Shown one piece after another: positions 5,029 through 10,285 of a DNA stretch of 10,285 nt. Position 1 is the stretch's first letter, and each line of letters starts with the position of its first letter. This stretch comes from an uncultured Ruminococcus sp. (GTDB taxonomy: Bacteria > Bacillota > Clostridia > Oscillospirales > Acutalibacteraceae), in the NCBI GenBank assembly GCA_902802975.1, contig CADCOF010000189.1, forward strand, positions 1 through 10,285. Direction: 5' to 3'. The translations under genes were made by a program, and so were the position numbers. Under the pieces are notes generated by a model. It ran no database searches and was not told the DNA's origin. It saw nothing but the letters and a program-made list of their open reading frames with translations.

Positions 5029-6714
5029 ATGATAAACGGTACTTGTTTAAAAAACGCGATTATTTCGGGAGCAAACAATATCAGCAAAAATAGATCGGCT
5101 ATTGACGACCTTAATATTTTTCCTGTACCCGATGGTGATACAGGAACGAATATGTCTATGACAATCAATTCTGCTGCGTCTATTCTTAAAGAGATGGAAG
5201 ATGATACCGATGTCGGAATCGTTGCAAGCAAGGCAGCTTCAGCAATGCTTAGAGGCGCAAGAGGTAACTCCGGCGTTATTCTGTCACTTATTTTCCGTGG
5301 ATTTGCTCAGGGACTCAAGGAAAAGAATTCTGTTGACGGCAGCTGCATTGTGTCCGCTTTGGGCAATGGTGTTGAGGCCGCATACAATGCAGTCATGAAG
5401 CCAACCGAGGGTACTATTCTCACAGTGGCGAGAATGGGTTATGAGGCTGGTTTGGAGCTTTGCGAAAACGAAAAGGATCCCGTTGCTGTTTGGGAGGCTA
5501 TTGTAAAGGCTTCCGAAAAGGCTTTGGAGCTTACACCTGAATTGCTTCCCGTTTTGAAAAAAGCAAATGTTGTAGATGCAGGCGGAAAGGGTCTTCTCAC
5601 TATCTTTGAGGGTATGCTGTCTGTATTCAGAGATGGTACAGTTATTGAGTTTACAGAAAGCGGCGGTGATAGCAAAAAAGAGGAAGTTGATTATTTCGCC
5701 AATGCAGCCGCTCAGTTTGATGACGATATTACATTCACATACTGCACCGAGTTTATTGTCGGCAAAGATCCTGATATCCATACGGACACACAGGAGCTTC
5801 GTGATTATCTGAGATCAATCGGTGACTGTGTTGTCGTTGTTGACGATGAAGAGATCATTAAGGTTCATGTTCATACTGAAAATCCCGGAAATGCAATTCA
5901 GGGTGGTCTTGAATTTGGTCAGCTTTTGAAAGTGAAAGTTGAAAATATGAAGGAACAGCATAGAAAAGCGAGCGAAGCTGCAGAGCTGGCAAAGGCTCGC
6001 CTTGCCGAAAAGATTGAGAAAGAGCAGGAGCTTGCAGTGAAAGAGCCTGTTGAGGATATCGGTTTTGTTGCTGTTGCAGCGGGCGATGGACTTGTTGAAC
6101 TATTCAAGGATTGCGGCTGCAGCCATGTTGTATCGGGCGGTCAGTCAATGAACCCCAGTACACAGGATATCGTGTCCGCAATAATGGCTACTCCGGCAAA
6201 GAAGGTCGTAGTATTCCCGAATAATAAGAATATAATTATGGCTGCCGAGCAGGCTATTCCGCTTGTTACTGACAGAGAAGTAATTGTCATTCCCACAAGA
6301 ACGATTCCTCAGGGTATTTCTGCGTTGCTGTCATATGACGCTGATCTCGAAGTTGACTCTGCGATCGAAATGATGAGCGAATCGTTTAAGGATGTTCAGA
6401 CGGGTCTTGTTACTTTTGCCGCAAGAAATTCCGAGTTTGGAATGCATAAGATTAAAGAGAATGACATAATCGGCTTGGAAAACGGCAAGCTCACAGTCAA
6501 TGAAAAGGATATCGTTAAGGCTGCAGTAAAGGTTACCAAGTCTTTGATTTCAAAAGATTCTTCCTTTATTACTGTTATCAGCGGCGAAGGCGTAACGGAA
6601 GAACAGTCAGATAAGTTGATCAAAATTCTTGAATCGAAATATGGCAAGGATATGGATATCACTTACGTTGAAGGCGGTCAGCCTGTGTACTACTTCATTA
6701 TTTCGGTAGAATAA
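5029..6714 (+). CDS. fakA: Fatty acid kinase ATP-binding subunit FakA (YloV, DAK2/DegV-like)
   Basis: FakA is the ATP-binding subunit of the bacterial fatty acid kinase. It phosphorylates fatty acids held by FakB carrier proteins, giving acyl-phosphate for phospholipid synthesis by PlsX/PlsY. The 561-residue product has the three-part family layout. The N-terminal DAK2 (DhaL-like) kinase domain carries the Mg-ATP motif DGDTGTN (35-41), ARGNSGVILSLIFRG (77-91) and VVDAGGKG (182-189). A middle domain holds CTEFIVG (239-245) and VHVHTENPG (279-287), with candidate metal ligands C239, H280 and H282. A charged helix (about 300-340) leads to a DegV-like C-terminal domain (about 344-561). I favour the ATG at 5029 because homologues begin close to this point; an in-frame ATG at 5014 would add five residues. 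Neither start has a well-spaced ribosome site. No fakB gene is in view. recG follows after one base, an association common in Firmicutes. Confidence 0.93.
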   Translation: MINGTCLKNAIISGANNISKNRSAIDDLNIFPVPDGDTGTNMSMTINSAASILKEMEDDTDVGIVASKAASAMLRGARGNSGVILSLIFRGFAQGLKEKNSVDGSCIVSALGNGVEAAYNAVMKPTEGTILTVARMGYEAGLELCENEKDPVAVWEAIVKASEKALELTPELLPVLKKANVVDAGGKGLLTIFEGMLSVFRDGTVIEFTESGGDSKKEEVDYFANAAAQFDDDITFTYCTEFIVGKDPDIHTDTQELRDYLRSIGDCVVVVDDEEIIKVHVHTENPGNAIQGGLEFGQLLKVKVENMKEQHRKASEAAELAKARLAEKIEKEQELAVKEPVEDIGFVAVAAGDGLVELFKDCGCSHVVSGGQSMNPSTQDIVSAIMATPAKKVVVFPNNKNIIMAAEQAIPLVTDREVIVIPTRTIPQGISALLSYDADLEVDSAIEMMSESFKDVQTGLVTFAARNSEFGMHKIKENDIIGLENGKLTVNEKDIVKAAVKVTKSLISKDSSFITVISGEGVTEEQSDKLIKILESKYGKDMDITYVEGGQPVYYFIISVE

Positions 6715-6715
6715 A

Positions 6716-8758
6716 ATGGGCTCACTTTACGAGATTCCAATTGATAAGATTACAGGCGTTGGTGAAAAGCGTGCCCGGCTTTACGGAAAGCTGGGCATTG
6801 CTTCTGTTGGTGACCTTATTCGGTTTTATCCGCGTACATATGAAGATTGGAGCGTTATCAAATCTATATCGGAAACAACTTCTGACGAAGTGTGCTGCGT
6901 GAAAGCCTGCGTTGATATTGCGCCTGCCTCAAGAACTGTTTCCGGTGGAAGATGGCTTGCGTCTACAAGAATCAGCGATGATACCGGATTTGTTAAATTG
7001 ACTTTTTTTAACAATCCATATATTTCACGCATGCTTTACAGAGGACGAGAGTATTTGTTTTATGGAAAGATAATAGACGGGATAAATGGGAGAGAGATGG
7101 TAAATCCACAATTCGCTGAATCCTCTAAATCTCCTATTATTCGTCCGATATATAGTCAAGTTGCCGGACTTCCTTCAAAAAGCATTGAAACCACTATGCG
7201 TTACGGGTTAAACATGCTTCCGGAAGTGATACGTGATACGATACCAAACGATATAATAGAACAATATAATTTGATGGATCTGAAAACGGCTCTATGTAGA
7301 ATACATTTTCCGCTTTCTCAAAACGATATTGAAAGATCACGCAGAAGATTAATCTTTGAAGAACTTCTGGTTTTAGTCTTAGGCTTGAGTACTATCAAAA
7401 ATATGCCTGATAAACTAACGTCTGTTAAGATAACAAAAGATTATACTAATGAGTTTTTGACTTTTCTTCCGTTTAAACTCACCGATGCACAGTCAAAATC
7501 AATATCCGACTGTATTGCAGATATGCAAAAAAACAATGTGGCAATGAACCGCCTCGTACAGGGCGACGTTGGTTCCGGAAAAACGATGGTTGCTGCCGCA
7601 GTCGCCTACACTTGTATAAAGAATGGTTTTCAAGCTGCAATAATGGCACCTACTGAAATACTGGCACGACAGCATTTTGAGAGTTTAAATAACCTGTTGA
7701 GCCCTTCAGGTATAAATGTAGGTCTTTTGACCGGGTCGGTGACTGCGAAAAAAAAGACTGATATTCTCGAAAAATTGGAATGCGGGCTTATTGATCTTTT
7801 GATAGGAACTCATTCCTTGATATCTGATAACGTTGTTTTTAAAAATCTGGGACTTGTGGTTACTGATGAACAGCATAGATTCGGAGTTCGTCAGCGTTCA
7901 ACGCTGTTGGCTAAAGGGGCAAATCCTCATTTGCTTGTTATGTCTGCTACACCTATTCCGAGGACACTTGCGTTGATGATCTACGGTGATCTTGATATTT
8001 CGATTATTGATGAACTCCCTCCAGGAAGACAGATTATAGATACTCTTTTAATTGACGGTTCGATCAGAGAACGTGCATATAATTTTTTGAAAAAAAATAT
8101 TGATGAGGGTCGGCAGTGTTACATTGTGTGTCCCGCTGTTGACAACACGGATTCAGGTTTAAAGGGCGTTGAGGAATACGCAGAAGAAATTCGTCAAAAG
8201 ACTTTTGCTGATTATCGTGTAGGCGTTCTTCACGGAAAAATGAAAACAGCAGATAAGGACGCAGTGATGACCGAGTTTATAAACGGTAACATTGATATTT
8301 TGGTGTCAACCACCGTAGTTGAGGTCGGCGTTGATGTTCCGAATGCTACAATAATGATGATTGAAAATGCGGAACGTTTCGGACTTTCGCAGCTTCATCA
8401 ATTGAGAGGCAGAGTTGGACGAGGGGAAAATAAATCATATTGTATACTGGTATCCGAGGCGAAAAATCCGGATGCTGTGCGGCGTCTTAAGGCATTGTGC
8501 GAAACAAACGATGGCTTTAAGATAGCAGACGAGGATTTGAAACTTCGCGGTCCCGGAGATTTTTTCGGTTCACGTCAGCATGGTTTGCCGGAGCTAAAAA
8601 TTGCTGATCTTGCAGAAAATGTTGATATACTGCATGATGCTCAGGCTGCCGCAAAAGCATTGCGTGAACGATATATTAATGTGAACGATAATGAACTAAG
8701 AGGGTTAAGAGCCGAGGTGCGTATGCTGTTTCACAGCGTGGGAACTCAGTTGAATTAA
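6716..8758 (+). CDS. recG: ATP-dependent DNA helicase RecG
   Basis: RecG is a superfamily 2 double-stranded DNA translocase that remodels stalled forks, D-loops and Holliday junctions. The 680-residue length is typical. The N-terminal wedge (about 1-240) starts with a helix-hairpin-helix-like ITGVGEKRA and contains an OB fold with TRISDDTGFVKLTFFN (84-99). Helicase motifs are complete: Walker A GDVGSGKT (283-290), motif Ia APTEILARQH (311-320), DEQH box (384-387), motif III SATPIPRT (410-417), STTVVEVGVDVP (531-542) and motif VI QLRGRVGRG (562-570). The C-terminal LRGPGDFFGSRQHG (610-623) belongs to the TRG region that couples ATP hydrolysis to movement. ATG 6716 lies one base after the fakA stop, so translation is probably coupled; its ribosome site is buried in the fakA end and weak. 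Nothing appears truncated or altered. Confidence 0.97.
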   Translation: MGSLYEIPIDKITGVGEKRARLYGKLGIASVGDLIRFYPRTYEDWSVIKSISETTSDEVCCVKACVDIAPASRTVSGGRWLASTRISDDTGFVKLTFFNNPYISRMLYRGREYLFYGKIIDGINGREMVNPQFAESSKSPIIRPIYSQVAGLPSKSIETTMRYGLNMLPEVIRDTIPNDIIEQYNLMDLKTALCRIHFPLSQNDIERSRRRLIFEELLVLVLGLSTIKNMPDKLTSVKITKDYTNEFLTFLPFKLTDAQSKSISDCIADMQKNNVAMNRLVQGDVGSGKTMVAAAVAYTCIKNGFQAAIMAPTEILARQHFESLNNLLSPSGINVGLLTGSVTAKKKTDILEKLECGLIDLLIGTHSLISDNVVFKNLGLVVTDEQHRFGVRQRSTLLAKGANPHLLVMSATPIPRTLALMIYGDLDISIIDELPPGRQIIDTLLIDGSIRERAYNFLKKNIDEGRQCYIVCPAVDNTDSGLKGVEEYAEEIRQKTFADYRVGVLHGKMKTADKDAVMTEFINGNIDILVSTTVVEVGVDVPNATIMMIENAERFGLSQLHQLRGRVGRGENKSYCILVSEAKNPDAVRRLKALCETNDGFKIADEDLKLRGPGDFFGSRQHGLPELKIADLAENVDILHDAQAAAKALRERYINVNDNELRGLRAEVRMLFHSVGTQLN

Positions 8759-8771
8759 TGGGGAGGATTTT

Positions 8772-10145
8772 GTGAAACTAAAAAAAGCTATAGCAGCTGT
8801 GCTTTCAGTTGTGGTATTAATTTGTTGTATTTCGCTGCCCGCCGAGGCGGCTGTATTTGTAACTAATTTCGATATTCAATGCAAAGCGGCATATTTAGTC
8901 AATCTTGATACAGATAATGTTGTGTTTGAAAAAAATGCCGATGAAAAAATGTATCCTGCGTCATTGACAAAAATAATGACGTATATTGTTACTGTGGAGA
9001 ATGTTGAAAATATTAAGAATACAAAAGTTATAATTGATCAAGAAATATTGAATCTCCTTTTGGGCACCGATTCGTCCATGTCAGGACTTGAATATTTTGT
9101 TGGTGAAACGGTAACGGTATATGATCTCCTCAACAGTTTAATGATAAAATCGGGAAATGACGCAGCACTTTTGCTTGCGGATCATGTAGGTGGAGGTTCT
9201 ATACAGAAATTTGTAGACATGATGAATGAAAAGGCTCAACAGCTTGGTTGCAGCGGTACTCATTTCGTTAACCCTCACGGACTTCATGATCCGGATCATT
9301 ATTCCACGGCGCATGACATATATAAAATTATGAGATATGCTCAGACACTGTCCGATTTCAATGAGATAACCTCAACGGTAACTGCTTATCTCTCAGTAGA
9401 CAAGGATAAAAACTACCCGCTTAACACTACAAACAAATTAATTGACAGTGTTAATGGCGGCGATTATTTCTATGAGTTCGCAAAGAACGGTAAAACTGGT
9501 ACTACAGATGAGGCCGGATATTGCTTGGCTACGACAGCTTCAAATGGCGGTTATACATATATGTGTGTGTGCTTAGGCGCGCCTGCGGTAAATGCAAGTG
9601 GGGAAGAGGTTGAAAAAAACGGAGCCATGATCGATTCAAAAGCCTTATATGAATGGGCATTTGAAAATCTTGAGCTGAAAACGGTCGTTGACGAGAAAAA
9701 ACCTGTGTGCGAAGTTCCCATAGAGCTTGCATGGGATCAGGATACGGTTCAGCTTGTACCGCAAGGAAGTTTTTCTACAATCCTTCCCAAAGATGTCGAA
9801 AGCTCAAGTATTGATATAACGACAAGTATACCCGACTCTTTGACAGCTCCGGTTATTGAAGGGAACGTTATCGGCACTGCGATTGTAAGCTATGCAAATC
9901 AGGAACTGTGTACGGTTGACCTTATTGCTGCAGAGACGGTAGAAAGAAGCCGGATGCTGTATTTTATGGAATCTGCAAAAAAGGTTCTGCAATCACGCTG
10001 GATGATACTCGCTGTAAGTATTGTTGTTATTCTTTTTGTCATTTATTTTATTGTGACGCAGATGTATAACAGCAAAAAGAAACGCAACGCAAATATTAAG
10101 GCAAAAAAGAAACGAAGATCAAAAAAAGATCATTCATCCAAATAA
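8772..10145 (+). CDS. D-alanyl-D-alanine carboxypeptidase, membrane-anchored (peptidase S11, PBP5-like)
   Basis: This penicillin-binding serine peptidase removes the terminal D-alanine from peptidoglycan pentapeptides outside the membrane. The 457-residue protein has a signal peptide (1-27, cut near AEA-A). The three active-site motifs are SLTK (64-67, nucleophile S64), SGN (127-129) and KTG (241-243, in NGKTGTTDEAG). NPHGLHDPDHYSTAHD (167-182) is also typical of the family. After the catalytic domain comes a beta-rich C-terminal domain (about 312-388), then a transmembrane helix (about 410-429) and a very basic tail (434-457). Anchoring is therefore by a true membrane span rather than the amphipathic helix of E. 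coli PBP5, with the tail likely cytoplasmic. The start is GTG, supported by GGGGAGG (8760-8766) five bases upstream. The gene lies 13 bases after recG and is probably the last of the operon. The dac subtype (dacA, dacB or dacF) cannot be settled here. Confidence 0.93.
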   Translation: MKLKKAIAAVLSVVVLICCISLPAEAAVFVTNFDIQCKAAYLVNLDTDNVVFEKNADEKMYPASLTKIMTYIVTVENVENIKNTKVIIDQEILNLLLGTDSSMSGLEYFVGETVTVYDLLNSLMIKSGNDAALLLADHVGGGSIQKFVDMMNEKAQQLGCSGTHFVNPHGLHDPDHYSTAHDIYKIMRYAQTLSDFNEITSTVTAYLSVDKDKNYPLNTTNKLIDSVNGGDYFYEFAKNGKTGTTDEAGYCLATTASNGGYTYMCVCLGAPAVNASGEEVEKNGAMIDSKALYEWAFENLELKTVVDEKKPVCEVPIELAWDQDTVQLVPQGSFSTILPKDVESSSIDITTSIPDSLTAPVIEGNVIGTAIVSYANQELCTVDLIAAETVERSRMLYFMESAKKVLQSRWMILAVSIVVILFVIYFIVTQMYNSKKKRNANIKAKKKRRSKKDHSSK

Positions 10146-10211
10146 AAACAGGTTGGGGATTCGGCTATTTAAGAACAGATAAAGTTTTCGCTAGGACTTT
10201 TTTAACCTAAC

Positions 10212-10273
10212 GGGCAAGAAGTCCCCCGCCTCTATAGGCGGCGGGATGAATTGCCCTTCAGCCGTAGGCTGAA
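10212..10273 (-). mobile_element. Nested hairpins resembling an IS200/IS605 tnpB-type element end (possible omega-RNA scaffold)
   Basis: An outer stem pairs GGGCAA (10212-10217) with TTGCCC (10251-10256). Inside it an 8-bp GC-rich hairpin (10223-10230 with 10237-10245, one bulged C) has a TCTATA loop. An adjoining perfect 7-bp hairpin, TTCAGCC (10257-10263) and GGCTGAA (10267-10273), has a three-base loop. On the minus strand the phrase GGGCAATTCATCCC, then hairpin, then GACTTCTTGCCC resembles sequences I recall just after tnpB genes of IS605-family elements, where they form the transposon right end and guide-RNA scaffold. If so, tnpB would lie to the right, outside the window, on the minus strand. 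Family recognition is from memory and the element boundary is not visible. A plain structured intergenic repeat is the alternative. Confidence 0.45.
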
Positions 10274-10285
10274 AAATCATTTGAC

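Noticed and set aside
10185..10208. Terminator directly after the carboxypeptidase gene
   Set aside because: There is a run of six T, but the preceding stem is only about five A-T-rich pairs with a ten-base loop, too weak to call.

Overview
The window looks like a chromosomal segment from a low-to-moderate-GC Gram-positive Firmicute, probably a gut Clostridia/Oscillospiraceae (Ruminococcus-like) species. The reasons are consensus sigma-A promoters (TTGACA or TTGAAA, 17 bases, TATAAT), strong GGAGG ribosome sites, a lipobox lipoprotein and the fakA-recG gene pair. The taxonomic call is inference. All genes lie on the + strand.

Bases 1-580: bases 1-185 hold no gene I can support. A perfect promoter (186-214) then opens a compact non-coding region with two tandem, paralogous structured RNAs (about 221-349 and 362-514) and a rho-independent terminator (524-551). 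Both RNAs share a helix, internal loop, helix architecture with compensatory base changes. Both carry a tRNA-like T arm and a UUCG-capped stem. The second also has a canonical D arm, placed after the T arm, as in a circularly permuted tRNA. Immediately downstream (579-2057) is a gene for the Ro60/Rsr RNA-binding protein (TROVE plus vWA). This identifies the RNAs as bacterial Y RNAs of the YrlA (tRNA-mimic) type. It is the most interesting locus in the window. An aldo/keto reductase (2083-3000) follows in the same apparent operon and ends at a strong terminator.

Bases 3001-4893: a second promoter makes a roughly 150-base leader with an intrinsic-terminator hairpin just before the ribosome site of a secreted lipoprotein gene (3286-4893). 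The protein has a duplicated beta-rich domain and very acidic low-complexity linker and tail. The leader could be an attenuator or a small RNA.

Bases 4894-10145: a third promoter starts a tightly packed operon: fakA (fatty-acid kinase ATP-binding subunit), recG (branched-DNA helicase) and a membrane-anchored D-alanyl-D-alanine carboxypeptidase. These are housekeeping functions: phospholipid precursor supply, fork repair and peptidoglycan trimming.

Bases 10146-10285: a set of nested hairpins resembles the end structure of IS200/IS605-type tnpB elements. On the minus strand it reads like the region just 3' of a tnpB gene, which would lie beyond the right edge.
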